The position numbers and the translations under genes were made by a program. Below, one piece after another: positions 25,459-33,860 of a stretch of DNA of 52,335 bases. The notes below the pieces were generated by a model. That model saw only the letters and a program-made list of their open reading frames with translations. It did no database searches and was not told the origin of the DNA. Each line of letters begins with the position of its first letter. The stretch's first letter is position 1. Source of the stretch: an uncultured Muribaculaceae bacterium (lineage in GTDB: Bacteria > Bacteroidota > Bacteroidia > Bacteroidales > Muribaculaceae). The DNA lies in NCBI GenBank assembly GCA_910587355.1, contig CAJUKF010000015.1, positions 1-52,335 of the forward strand. The letters are read 5' to 3'.

Positions 25459-26022
25459 ATGAAATATCTTATAGTTGGGCTGGGTAATATTGGCGATGAA
25501 TATCGCAATACCCGTCACAACATCGGATTCATGATATTGGACGCCTTCGCCGAGGCGTCCAATATTTCTTTTGAAACACAGCGCTACGGCGATGTGGGGT
25601 CCGGCAGAGTGAAAAACCAGCAGGTAGTCTTGCTTAAGCCCTCAACGTATATGAACCTCAGCGGCAATGCTGTCCGCTACTGGAAGGACAAAGAGAATAT
25701 CGACATCGACCATATTCTGATTGTTGTCGATGATTTGTCACTTCCGGTCGGAGCAATCCGCATCCGTCAGCGGGGCAGCGATGCCGGTCACAACGGCCTC
25801 AAGAATATCGCAGCGATGCTCGGCACCGAAAATTACGCCCGTCTGAAATTCGGTATCGGTAACGATTTTCCGCGAGGCTGTCAGGTCGATTTTGTGCTCG
25901 GCAATTTCTCGTCTGAAGACCGCGAATTGCTCAAAGAGCGTATTCCTGTCGCAGTAGATGCTATCCGCGAATATATTCTTGCCGGCATAGGCTCGGCTAT
26001 GTGTAAATACAATAATAAATGA
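25459..26022 (+). CDS. pth: Peptidyl-tRNA hydrolase
   Basis: 187 residues with all Pth signatures: MKYLIVGLGNIGDEYRNTRH and NIGF (catalytic His and Asn), LLKPSTYMNLSGNAV (Asn of the active site), VVDDLSLPVGAIRIRQRGS with catalytic Asp, and DAGHNGLKNI. It releases peptides from prematurely dissociated peptidyl-tRNA. The ATG at 25459 begins the conserved LIVGLGN start; the longer frame from 25387 only overlaps rplY. Codons for MILDAFAEASNI are laid out as a perfect 12-bp hairpin (25534-25565). Overlaps the next gene by ATGA. Confidence 0.97.
   Translation: MKYLIVGLGNIGDEYRNTRHNIGFMILDAFAEASNISFETQRYGDVGSGRVKNQQVVLLKPSTYMNLSGNAVRYWKDKENIDIDHILIVVDDLSLPVGAIRIRQRGSDAGHNGLKNIAAMLGTENYARLKFGIGNDFPRGCQVDFVLGNFSSEDRELLKERIPVAVDAIREYILAGIGSAMCKYNNK
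25534..25565. repeat. Perfect 12-bp inverted repeat inside pth
   Basis: ATATTGGACGCC at 25534-25545 and its exact complement at 25554-25565 enclose the loop TTCGCCGA. The frame is open through it and encodes ordinary Pth residues between NIGF and the ISFE segment. Confidence 0.95.
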
Positions 26023-26816
26023 CGGTAAGTCTGATTATATCTACATATAATAGACCCGATGCTCTCGGTCTATGTCTGCAGTCAGTGCTCAGGCAGACCC
26101 GTATGCCTGATGAAATAATTGTCGGTGATGACGGGTCGGACGAACGTACACGTTTCGTTATAGAAGATTTTAAGAAACAATGCCATGTTCCGGTAGTACA
26201 TTTGTGGCATCCCGACGAAGGATTCCGTCTTGCAATGATGCGGAACAAGTGTATCGCACGTTCAAAGTGCGATTATATTGTACAGATAGACGGCGATGTA
26301 GTGCTGTCACGTCACTTTATATCCGAGCATGTTGCGGCGGCACTGCATTCTCACTATGCTAAAGGTTCGCGTATTCGTCTGAATGCCGGTGCTACCGCTG
26401 CGGCATGTGAATCCGGCCATATCGGTCGCTTTTTTAGTCCGCTGTCGCATTCATTACTCAAAGACCGTGAGAAGGCTGTCCGATTGCCTCGGTTCCTGTC
26501 TGTGCCTTTGTCTCATCGCTACCACACACGTGGTACTGGCTTAGGTGCTAATCTGGCTTTTTGGCGGAAGGACCTGATTGCTATAAACGGTTACGACGAA
26601 ACTTTTGTGGGCTGGGGCGGAGAAGACAATGACCTCGAAGAGCGACTGCAGGCAAATGGAGTAAAGTCTTTTAAGCTTTTCCGTTGCGGATTGGTGCGTC
26701 ATCTCTGGCATAATGAAAGTGTGAATCCAAATCTCGATAAATCACTCAATTATATCAAACATAAACTCACTGACGGCAAGATACGTGCCGATAAAGGAAT
26801 TGACCAATATCTCTGA
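26019..26816 (+). CDS. Glycosyltransferase family 2 with galactosyltransferase-type C-terminal motif
   Basis: 265 residues. SLIISTYNRPDALGLCLQSV and DEIIVGDDGSDERTR form the nucleotide site, YIVQIDGDVVLSRHFI is the DXD region, and FVGWGGEDNDLEERLQANG is the GWGGEDxDLxxRL motif of beta-4-galactosyltransferase-like GT2 enzymes. It probably adds a sugar to a cell-surface glycan or LPS core; donor and acceptor are unknown. It is translationally coupled to pth by a 4-base overlap and 3 bases precede the S4 gene. A glycosyltransferase inside this housekeeping operon is a recurrent arrangement in Bacteroidales as far as I recall. Confidence 0.9.
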   Translation: MTVSLIISTYNRPDALGLCLQSVLRQTRMPDEIIVGDDGSDERTRFVIEDFKKQCHVPVVHLWHPDEGFRLAMMRNKCIARSKCDYIVQIDGDVVLSRHFISEHVAAALHSHYAKGSRIRLNAGATAAACESGHIGRFFSPLSHSLLKDREKAVRLPRFLSVPLSHRYHTRGTGLGANLAFWRKDLIAINGYDETFVGWGGEDNDLEERLQANGVKSFKLFRCGLVRHLWHNESVNPNLDKSLNYIKHKLTDGKIRADKGIDQYL

Positions 26817-26819
26817 AAT

Positions 26820-27251
26820 ATGCCCGTAAGAATTGACAAATGGCTTTGGGCCGTACGAATTTTCAAGACACGCACCGTAGCGACCGATGCATGTAAGAAA
26901 GGACGTGTCACTGTAGGCGACAATATGGCGCCCGTCAAGCCCTCGCGGCTGCTCGAGGTAGGTGATATCGTGCATGTGCGCAAGTCGCCTGTCACATATA
27001 CTTTCCGTGTCAAAGCCCTGACACAGAACCGTCTCGGCGCGAAACTCGTGCCTGACTATGCCGAGAATATCACGCCTCAGGACCAGTACGATTTGCTTGA
27101 GGTCGTGAAAATCTCCGGATTTATCGACCGGCAGAAGGGCCTCGGACGTCCCACAAAACGCGAAGGCCGCGATTTGGCCAGATTCACCGAAGAAATCACC
27201 GACAACGGCTGGGATTTTGATTTCGACACCGACGATTTCGACGAAGACTAA
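26820..27251 (+). CDS. Hsp15-like S4-domain RNA-binding protein
   Basis: 143 residues. The N-terminal half is an S4 RNA-binding domain (RIDKWLWAVRIFKTRTVATD, CKKGRVTVGDNMAPVKPSRL, EVGDIVHV), the hallmark of Hsp15/HslR, which rescues stalled 50S subunits carrying peptidyl-tRNA. The rest continues RQKGLGRPTKREGRDLARF and an acidic tail DFDTDDFDED. The role as a ribosome-recycling factor fits its operon with pth and bL25, all linked to translation quality control. Homology to HslR is at family level only, so no symbol is given. Confidence 0.88.
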   Translation: MPVRIDKWLWAVRIFKTRTVATDACKKGRVTVGDNMAPVKPSRLLEVGDIVHVRKSPVTYTFRVKALTQNRLGAKLVPDYAENITPQDQYDLLEVVKISGFIDRQKGLGRPTKREGRDLARFTEEITDNGWDFDFDTDDFDED

Positions 27252-27286
27252 TTTATTAAAACTGCTTCACAAAACATATATCACTT

Positions 27287-28636
27287 ATGCGATTTGATGA
27301 GTTCGACTTCAGCGACGAGTTGCTTGATGCGCTCGATGCGATGCATTTTGAGGAATGTACTCCTATTCAGGAACAGAGTATGGGACTGATTCTCGACGGT
27401 TACGACCTGATTGCCTGCGCGCAGACCGGCACCGGCAAGACGGCCGCTTATCTTCTGCCCGTGATTGATGTTCTGGCCGACACTCCGCGCAACGACCATG
27501 CCGTAAGGTGCATCGTGATGGTGCCTACACACGAACTCGCTCTGCAAATCGACCGTCAGATGGAAGGCTTCTCCTACTATCTGCCTGTGAGCAGCCTCGC
27601 CATTCACGGCGGCAATGACGGCAAGAATTTCGCACGTCAGCAGCATGCGCTCCGCAGCGGCGCCGACCTTGTGATTGCTACGCCCGGACGCCTCCTCGCA
27701 CATATGAAAATGGGGTACGTAGACTTGTCGAAAGTCGAAGTTTTCATTCTCGACGAGGCCGACCGTATGCTCGACATGGGATTCTCCGAGGACATTATGC
27801 GCATCGTGTCGGAGCTGCCCAAAGAACGGCAGACGCTTATGTTCTCCGCGACGATGCCTGCCAATATACAGAAACTCGCACGTACCATTCTCACCGACCC
27901 CAAAGAGGTGAAAATCGCCGTGTCGAAGCCGGCCGAGAAAGTCGACCAGTCGGTCTACATCTGTCACGAATATCAAAAATCGAATCTGCTGAAACATCTC
28001 TTCGAACAGGGATTCAACAAACGCGTCATAGTGTTCGCCTCTTCCAAGCTCAAGGTGCGCGAGCTTTCGCAGGAAATGCGCCGCAGCAAATGGAAGACAG
28101 CCGAGATGCACTCCGACCTCGACCAGGCGCAGCGCGAGCAGGTGATGCACGATTTCCGTTCCGGCCGGATTGACATACTCATCGCCACTGACATACTCTC
28201 GCGCGGCATCGATATCGATGACATCGCTATGGTGGTGAACTACGATGTGCCTCACGAAGCCGAGGACTACGTGCACCGTGTCGGTCGTACTGCCCGTGCC
28301 AACAACGACGGCAAAGCCGTCACCTTCGTGTCGGAGCGTGACCGCCGTCGCTGGGACGGCATAGAGAAATTCCTTGACATAAAAGTACGCCGCGAAGATG
28401 TGCCGTCCGAATTCGGCGAAGCACCGAAAGAGGGCGCTCCGCAGGAGCAGCAGCGTCGCAAAAATCGCAGCAGAAACCGCTTCGGACACAAGCCCGATAA
28501 AAAGCCCGTAAAGACTTCAGAGCAAGCTGAAGCGGCTTCTAAAACGCCAGATGACAAGAAGAAACGTTCTCACGGCCGCTGGCAAGGACGGAAAAAGAAT
28601 CGGAAGTCCCAAAAATCACCCGCTACGAATGGTTGA
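27287..28636 (+). CDS. DEAD-box RNA helicase (RhlE-type)
   Basis: 449 residues with all helicase motifs in order: Q motif (CTPIQEQSM), Walker A AQTGTGKT, PTHELALQ (Ia), TPGRLL (Ib), DEAD (II), SAT (III), then in the second RecA domain VIVFASSK, LIATDILSRGIDIDD and HRVGRTAR (VI). The last 80 residues are a disordered basic tail (RRKNRSRNRFGHKPDKKPVK) typical of RhlE-like proteins that bind structured RNA, for example in ribosome assembly or cold adaptation. It is cytoplasmic, follows the S4 gene by 35 bases and may share its transcript. A long antisense frame covers most of the gene and is a shadow. Confidence 0.96.
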   Translation: MRFDEFDFSDELLDALDAMHFEECTPIQEQSMGLILDGYDLIACAQTGTGKTAAYLLPVIDVLADTPRNDHAVRCIVMVPTHELALQIDRQMEGFSYYLPVSSLAIHGGNDGKNFARQQHALRSGADLVIATPGRLLAHMKMGYVDLSKVEVFILDEADRMLDMGFSEDIMRIVSELPKERQTLMFSATMPANIQKLARTILTDPKEVKIAVSKPAEKVDQSVYICHEYQKSNLLKHLFEQGFNKRVIVFASSKLKVRELSQEMRRSKWKTAEMHSDLDQAQREQVMHDFRSGRIDILIATDILSRGIDIDDIAMVVNYDVPHEAEDYVHRVGRTARANNDGKAVTFVSERDRRRWDGIEKFLDIKVRREDVPSEFGEAPKEGAPQEQQRRKNRSRNRFGHKPDKKPVKTSEQAEAASKTPDDKKKRSHGRWQGRKKNRKSQKSPATNG

Positions 28637-28697
28637 TTATCAGATGTTTACGTGATAATAAACATTTTTCACTGAAATTTGTTAATTAATTGTAGCT

Positions 28698-28736
28698 TTA
28701 TATCGGCAAAAAGTGTTAAATTTGCTGCCGATATAA
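28698..28736. promoter_or_regulatory. Promoter bracketed by an 11-bp perfect inverted repeat
   Basis: TTATATCGGCA (28698-28708) and TGCCGATATAA (28726-28736) are exact complements with a 17-base spacer. The spacer contains TAAATTTG at 28717-28724, a perfect -7 element for the winged-helix gene whose ATG follows about 70 bases on. This geometry suits an operator that occludes the promoter. No clear -33 box. Confidence 0.7.
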
Positions 28737-28795
28737 CCAAAATTCTTGTTTTATTACAGATTTGCAATTAATGTCTAACTAAATTGATACAAGCA

Positions 28796-29011
28796 ATGAA
28801 CACAGAAACTATCGGTACCAATGCCGGCTCTGTTTGGGTAGCTCTTAATACTGCCGATGCTCTTGGTGTAAAACAGCTCAAAAAAATCACCAAACTCAAA
28901 GACAAAGAGGTGTATGCAGCGCTCGGTTGGCTCGCCCGCGAGAATAAAATCACTATTGAGCCCGACCCCAACGACGAAAAAGAAATCATCGTTTCTCTCG
29001 TAGCCGAATAA
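28796..29011 (+). CDS. Small winged-helix protein (DUF2582 family)
   Basis: 71 residues, start at the ATG at 28796 rather than the TTG at 28784. TIGTNAGSVWVALNTADALG followed by VKQLKKITKLKDKEVYAALGWLARE... reads as helix-turn-helix plus wing, and matches the small winged-helix DUF2582 family common in Bacteroidota. DNA binding is plausible but unproven. It is a single-gene transcript with its own promoter and a strong terminator. The promoter lies within a perfect 11-bp inverted repeat, which could be its own operator. Confidence 0.85.
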   Translation: MNTETIGTNAGSVWVALNTADALGVKQLKKITKLKDKEVYAALGWLARENKITIEPDPNDEKEIIVSLVAE

Positions 29012-29028
29012 TCATTCACTACTAAATA

Positions 29029-29073
29029 AGCAGGAGGCAAATATCTTTCACGGATGTTTGCCTCCTGCTTTTT
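29029..29073 (+). terminator. Rho-independent terminator after the winged-helix gene
   Basis: A 13-bp perfect stem (AGCAGGAGGCAAA at 29029-29041 with its complement at 29057-29069), a 15-base loop and a T-run. It separates convergent genes. Confidence 0.93.
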
Positions 29074-29101
29074 GTTGTTCATTTATAATATTCTAATGTA
29101 T

Positions 29102-29611
29102 TTAGAAAGCTTCCTCCTCTGTGGCTTGTTGCTCTAAAAACAGATTATATATTTTCTTTCCGATTTTATCTTTTTTGAAAGTTTTTTCGTGGTCTGTTGG
29201 TGTCATTGAAATGCGAATTTTTGCAACGCCGTCTTTTATAAGTTCAAACTGTTGAGGGGTAACAGGAAATTGAGCTATAGAGCTTGCTTCGTAGAGCATT
29301 AATCCGGGAGCGACAGTTCCCACATAACCTTGACCGCGGCCTATGTTTACTCCTTTTAGAGTAATCGTATCATTATTGAATGTTTTAATCTTCATCTGAG
29401 GCTCAGCGAGAAAGCTTAACTGGTCGGCCACTACGGTAGCTATTATGTAAAAACTACTGTCTTGTTTTTCTACAGAATAATGCATTATACAACCGTGTGT
29501 CGGAGAAAATGGCTTATGGTGGTAGTCGACAGTTTTAGTTTTTGCAAATGAAATGAAGCAAATAAATAATGCTGTAAAAATAGCAATAATGCGAATAGGT
29601 AGTTTATTCAT
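29102..29611 (-). CDS. Secreted protein of unknown function
   Basis: 169 residues. A signal peptide (LPIRIIAIFTALFICFISFA, cut near Ala-Lys) is followed by a mostly beta-type domain: YHHKPFSPTHGCIMHYSVEK, IATVVADQLSFLAEPQMKIK and IKTFNNDTITLKGVNIG. The C-terminus is Lys-rich then acidic (KIYNLFLEQQATEEEAF). I do not recognise a family. The protein is probably periplasmic, since its single Cys lies well inside the chain and no lipobox is seen. It is a single-gene unit, convergent with the winged-helix gene. Confidence 0.75.
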   Translation of the reverse strand: MNKLPIRIIAIFTALFICFISFAKTKTVDYHHKPFSPTHGCIMHYSVEKQDSSFYIIATVVADQLSFLAEPQMKIKTFNNDTITLKGVNIGRGQGYVGTVAPGLMLYEASSIAQFPVTPQQFELIKDGVAKIRISMTPTDHEKTFKKDKIGKKIYNLFLEQQATEEEAF

Positions 29612-29947
29612 TGTAAGTTAATGTTTATGCAGTAAAGTTTCTGAAGGAAATGTATGCTTTGCGAATTTATAAAAAATTACTGTTTGTGTAGTAGTTAACA
29701 AGAATTTGAGAAAATTAGATAACTAAAAATTAATCTGTTATTGATATTTGCATTAATTTGTAGAGCCTAAATACGACCAAATACTCATATCTCTGCTCTT
29801 GCTCGAAACAAAATTACTGAAATTTTTATAAAGACTGAAGAATTCTACTAATTTTTTACGCTATATTTAAATCAATAGCGCACCAATAGTACATTCTATG
29901 TTTTAGGACAAGCTTTATCCTAACTAATCTCAGCAACTACAAAAAAA

Positions 29948-29982
29948 GAAGCTGTGTCGTCAGCTTTTTACGACACAGCTTC
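29948..29982 (-). terminator. Rho-independent terminator of the decayed surface-protein gene
   Basis: A 13-bp perfect stem (29948-29960 with 29970-29982, GAAGCTGTGTCGT and complement), 9-base loop, and on the minus strand an immediate run of seven T (29947-29941). The 390-base stretch 29612-30004 otherwise contains no gene or RNA that I can recognise; it is A+T-rich. Confidence 0.9.
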
Positions 29983-30004
29983 CCTTTACAAATCAGGCTA
30001 TCAG

Positions 30005-31184
30005 TTATCGGATAACAACTTTCTCTGCGGTACCGTCGCTGTAGCGGATGATATATACGCCGGGTGCGGCGGCATTGGCAGCCTGAATGCCCTGCAGATT
30101 ATAGACTGCGACAACTTCGCGTTCACCATTCTCAACGGGGATATTCTCTACCCCCGATTTACGTCCTGTGCGGCTTACGGCAAGCACTGTGGGATAGCTG
30201 CCGCTTTTTGTCGAAGTAAATGTGAGCGATTTCACATTCTTGCTGCCGTCAGTGGTGATTGCATGTTCGAAGCAGCGGAACTGAGGACGATTATCAATCT
30301 GGTCAGCCTTATAGCTGTCGCGTTCATTTGTGATAATGCGTTGCAGACCGTAAACTGCTGTGCCGTTGCTTCCGCCGAACCAGTCTTCGGGAGTGAATCT
30401 TACGGCATCGCTTGTTGTACCGTCTTCATAGTTGACAACTACTTTGAGATTCGACTGTCCGTTGGCCGAAATAGTGAGAAGCTGAATTTCATCGCAAAGT
30501 GCCGGAGCGGCGAATGTAAGTGTCTGTTCGCTGTTTGCTGATTTAAGAACGAGTGCATTGTTCTCGTCGAGGAGCAAGGCAGAATTCTGTGCCGTTCGAT
30601 GTCACTACTTTGCGGTCGCTGCCGGCTATGACTCCTGTTTCCTGAACCACGGTAGTGTAGAGACACCATCTCTGGTCGTCAAGAGTATAATTGGAGTGGT
30701 CAGCGGCAGACAGACTTTCGACAATAACATCGTGCTGCCAGTCGGCGATTTGAACAGGACCGTTTACAGGAATCGCGTCGGGGTGCTGCTCGAATGCTTC
30801 AATCTCGGCAAGCGAAGGATAGAAGTAAGCGTTGAGATTGCATTTCACAACTATATACTTGGTCTGAACGAACGACGGGAAGATATAATCGAGGCGCGAT
30901 GTCTCTTCAAGGCTCTCGAATGTACGGGCATCCTTGAGGTTATTCATGTCAGAGCCGTAGCATATCTTGATATCCTTGTTGACAAAGCCTTCCTTATCGT
31001 TGTCGTTCATACCCTTGTTGTTTTCAGGAATATAAACGCTGACTTTGGAGAGGTTCCATGCTGTGCCTTCGGGAGCTGTGAATACTGCCCAGATGTCGTA
31101 TGAGTGCGTCGAGGGGTCTTCGATTGTCGAGAGACCTTCTGCGGTGCAGTCGCCGTCAGTAAGGGCCGATACGGCGTAGCACAT
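30005..31184 (-). pseudogene. Remnant of a discoidin-type surface protein with Por-type C-terminal tail, 5'-truncated and frameshifted
   Basis: Two open frames (31184-30543 and 30577-30005) together make one protein of about 390 residues. The first starts in the middle of an F5/8-like module (SALTDGDCTAEGLSTIEDPS, VSVYIPENNKG, VQTKYIVVKCNLNAYFYPSL followed by AEIEAFE) and runs through KVVTSNGTEF. The second continues with LLDENNALVLKSANSEQTLT and ends VVAVYNLQGIQAANAAAPGV followed by YIIRYSDGTAEKVVIR, a secretion-tail domain. A one-base change between about 30578 and 30590 breaks the frame. At the 5' side there is no signal peptide; the frame runs straight out of a sigma-factor fragment. Both features show the gene is dead. 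Confidence 0.8.
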
Positions 31185-31404
31185 TCAGCGCACGTGTGGC
31201 CACCGCCCGGTACAAATATGCTGTTATGCCGCTCTCTGTGTCTATAGTTCCGATTCTTTTCCATAGTTCATAGAAAACGTCGGCGACAATGTCTTCGGCC
31301 TCGGCCTCACTGTCGACGAAGCGGAGCGCGTGAAATACAAGACGGCTGTAATTTTCATCAAACAGCTGTCTGTAGCGTTGTTCTATGTCCGATGACATAA
31401 CCAT
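31156..31404 (-). pseudogene. Truncated ECF sigma factor (region 2 only)
   Basis: 82 residues. RYRQLFDENYSRLVFHALRF, VDSEAEAEDIVADVFYELWK and ESGITAYLYRAVATRALNVL form sigma region 2 of RpoE-type factors of Bacteroidota, the class that drives glycan utilisation loci with an anti-sigma/TonB partner. The frame ends a few residues later (RRIGPY) and the essential region 4 is missing; instead the DNA passes directly into the F5/8 coding sequence in another frame near 31185. The simplest reading is a deletion that removed the rest of the sigma gene, the intervening genes and the start of the surface-protein gene. Confidence 0.82.
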
Positions 31405-31616
31405 GATAAGACTTTGCCTCTATGCACGAAATGAGATGTTGCTCAGCTGCACAATGTGCCACAAATATGTGGCAAGAATAAAACGAAATTTTGTTTCTTC
31501 CAAATGGGAAAAGTTAAACGATTCTGTTAAAAGCGCGCTTATGCAGCGGTATTCGTGCGCGCGTCATATATTGAATCAGACACTCTTTTTTAAGCCTCCC
31601 CAAAAATTTTGCACGT

Positions 31617-31651
31617 CTTGTTGCAAAGTTCGATTTTTCTTTGCAACTTTG
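31617..31651 (+). promoter_or_regulatory. Candidate promoter with inverted repeat before the GH92-MFS-GH130 operon
   Basis: GTTGCAAAG (31620-31628) and CTTTGCAAC (31639-31647) are exact complements with a 10-base loop. GTTG at 31620-31623 can act as -33 and CAACTTTG at 31644-31651 as -7, separated by 20 bases. The repeat would thus cover the promoter. The rest of the 350-base gap 31405-31754 carries no gene; a 7-bp repeat TGCCACA/TGTGGCA at 31457-31474 lies upstream of the sigma remnant. Confidence 0.5.
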
Positions 31652-31754
31652 TTGTGCTGTCAGGCACCGCCGGTATTCCCGTGATAAGTAATAACTGCTT
31701 TTGAGGTGCTATATATATCAGTAATTTTATCCATGCCTTAATTGACCCTATGAA

Positions 31755-33860
31755 ATGAAAACGAGACACAGAAACTTGTCCGCCGTGCTGTGCTGCGGAT
31801 TGCTGTCGGGTACGATGCTTCTATATTCCTGCTCTGAGAGTGAAAAAGACTATGCCGCTTACGTGAATCCCATGATTGGAACGGATTATACCGGTAATAC
31901 ATATCCCGGCGCGCAGGTGCCTCACGGTCTTGTGCAGCTTAGCCCCGACAATGGCTTGCCAGGATGGGACCGCATTGCCGGTTATTTCTATCCCGACAGC
32001 ACTATCGCCGGTTTCAGCCACACTCATCTCAGCGGTACAGGCGCGGGTGACTTATATGATATTTCTTTTATGCCGGTTACAGAGCCGGTAAAAACGGCTC
32101 CGGCTCCCCTTGGCGTACATTCGCGTTTTTCGCATGATTCCGAGCAGGCCCGTGCTGGGTACTATAAGGTCACTCTTGATGACTATGATATCGCTGTTGA
32201 GCTCACTGCCACCGAACATTGCGGCATTCAGCAATATACATGGCCCGGCGAGGAAGGAAAGGTTATTCTCAATCTGGCCAAAGCCATGAACTGGGACGGA
32301 ACAAAAGATGCCGCAATCGAGATTCTGGATTCGGTCACGGTCCGCGGCTACCGTTTCAGTGACGGCTGGGCACGCAATCAGAAAGTGTGGTTCGAGACAC
32401 GCTTCTCCGAGCCGTTCGCAAGCGTCGACACTACTGCCGCCGGACGCATAGCCACATTTACATTCAATACGGCCCCCGGTGAAAAACTCCTTGTAGCCAC
32501 GGCAATATCGGGCACTGATGCCGAAGGCGCGCATAAGAATCTTGCCGCCGAGGCTCCCCACAACGATTTCGGCAAATATCTTGCCGACGCAACCGACACA
32601 TGGAACAAGGCTCTCGGCAAAATCGAAATTGAATCGGACGACGCCGACGAAAAGTCTGTTTTCTATACCGCCCTCTATCACAGCCTGCTTGCCCCGGTTG
32701 TATTCAGTGATGTCGACGGCCGTTACCGGGGTCCCGACGGCGAAATACACACTTGCGTTCCCGGTCACAAGCACTACAGCACCTTCTCGCTGTGGGATAC
32801 CTACAGGGCCGCGCATCCGCTCTTTACAATCATCGAGCCCGGTGCCGCAGCCGACATGGCCCAGTCGCTCATTGATTTCAGCAGTCAGAACGGCCGCCTT
32901 CCCGTTTGGAATATGTGGGCTTCGGAGACAGATATGATGATAGGCTATCACTCCGCGCCTGTTATTGTCGACGCTGTTTTCAAAGGCCTCCCGGGAGTGG
33001 ATGCGCAGGCGGCTCTTGAAGAATGCATTAAGACTGCCCGGAAAGACGATTATCGCTCGTTGGGCGAGTATCGTCGTCTCGGCTTTGTCCCCTGCGATGT
33101 CGATTCGTCATGGTCTATGTCAAAGACGCTCGAGTATGCTTTCGATGATTACTGCATCGCTCAGCTCGCCCGTCATCTCGGCAACGACTCTGTCTATGCC
33201 GAGTTCACTCAGCGTGCCTCTAGTTATAAGAATCAGTTCAATCCGGCCACCGGTTTCATGCAGCCCCGTCGCTCCGGCGGTGATTTTGTGGAAAATTTCG
33301 CTCCCGAAAACTACACCGAAGATATATGCGAAAGCAACGCCTGGCAGTATCTGTGGTCGGTACAGCACGATGTCGACGGCCTTACAGAACTCCTCGGCGG
33401 CAGGGACAGTCTTGAACAGCGACTCGACCGTTTCTTTACCGAGGAAGCCGACACTGCTTCCCTGCCGCTATTCAGCACGGGCATGATTGGGCAGTATGCG
33501 CACGGCAACGAACCCTCGCATCATGTGGCATATCTCTACAACTATACAGCTCATCCCGAAAAAGGCCGTGATTATCTGCGGCGAATCATGACGGAGCTTT
33601 ATCGCAACACTCCCGACGGTCTGTGCGGCAACGAGGACTGCGGTCAGATGTCGGCATGGTATGTGCTGAGTGCGCTCGGCTTCTATCCTCTCAATCCCGT
33701 CAGCGGCGAGTATGAGACCGGTTATCCGCTGTTCAAAAAGGCAAAAATCCATCTTGACAACGGAAAGACGTTCACCATTGTGCGTAATGACAAATCCGCC
33801 GACCGTCACGCACGTATTTCTCACGCCGACATCATGAGCGGCAAGACTGTAGAGCTATGA
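31755..33860 (+). CDS. GH92 alpha-1,2-type mannosidase, lipoprotein
   Basis: 701 residues. A lipoprotein signal (GLLSGTMLLYSCSESEKD) places Cys at residue 26, followed by an acidic stretch that could act as surface-export signal. Catalytic GH92 region: AAYVNPMIGTDYTGNTYPGA, QVPHGLVQLSPDNGLPGW, AGFSHTHLSGTGAGD, DICESNAWQYLWSVQHD and GNEDCGQMSAWYVLSALGFY. The enzyme should remove terminal alpha-mannose residues, with Ca, from N-glycans or mannan fragments. It starts the GH92-MFS-GH130 operon, the same order as the Man-GlcNAc utilisation genes of Bacteroides thetaiotaomicron (BT1032-1034) as I recall. Overlaps the transporter by 4 bases. Confidence 0.94.
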   Translation: MKTRHRNLSAVLCCGLLSGTMLLYSCSESEKDYAAYVNPMIGTDYTGNTYPGAQVPHGLVQLSPDNGLPGWDRIAGYFYPDSTIAGFSHTHLSGTGAGDLYDISFMPVTEPVKTAPAPLGVHSRFSHDSEQARAGYYKVTLDDYDIAVELTATEHCGIQQYTWPGEEGKVILNLAKAMNWDGTKDAAIEILDSVTVRGYRFSDGWARNQKVWFETRFSEPFASVDTTAAGRIATFTFNTAPGEKLLVATAISGTDAEGAHKNLAAEAPHNDFGKYLADATDTWNKALGKIEIESDDADEKSVFYTALYHSLLAPVVFSDVDGRYRGPDGEIHTCVPGHKHYSTFSLWDTYRAAHPLFTIIEPGAAADMAQSLIDFSSQNGRLPVWNMWASETDMMIGYHSAPVIVDAVFKGLPGVDAQAALEECIKTARKDDYRSLGEYRRLGFVPCDVDSSWSMSKTLEYAFDDYCIAQLARHLGNDSVYAEFTQRASSYKNQFNPATGFMQPRRSGGDFVENFAPENYTEDICESNAWQYLWSVQHDVDGLTELLGGRDSLEQRLDRFFTEEADTASLPLFSTGMIGQYAHGNEPSHHVAYLYNYTAHPEKGRDYLRRIMTELYRNTPDGLCGNEDCGQMSAWYVLSALGFYPLNPVSGEYETGYPLFKKAKIHLDNGKTFTIVRNDKSADRHARISHADIMSGKTVEL

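Noticed and set aside
27281..28489. 402-residue open frame opposite the DEAD-box helicase gene
   Set aside because: It is fully covered by a helicase with all motifs; the antisense frame has low-complexity His/Val/Arg-rich composition typical of shadows in G+C-rich genes.
29612..30004. A possible small RNA or tRNA in the 390-base gap
   Set aside because: No cloverleaf or known RNA pattern could be read; only the minus-strand terminator near 29960 is supported.
32052..32951. 299-residue antisense open frame in the second GH92 gene
   Set aside because: Shadow frame of a coding region with clear GH92 motifs.
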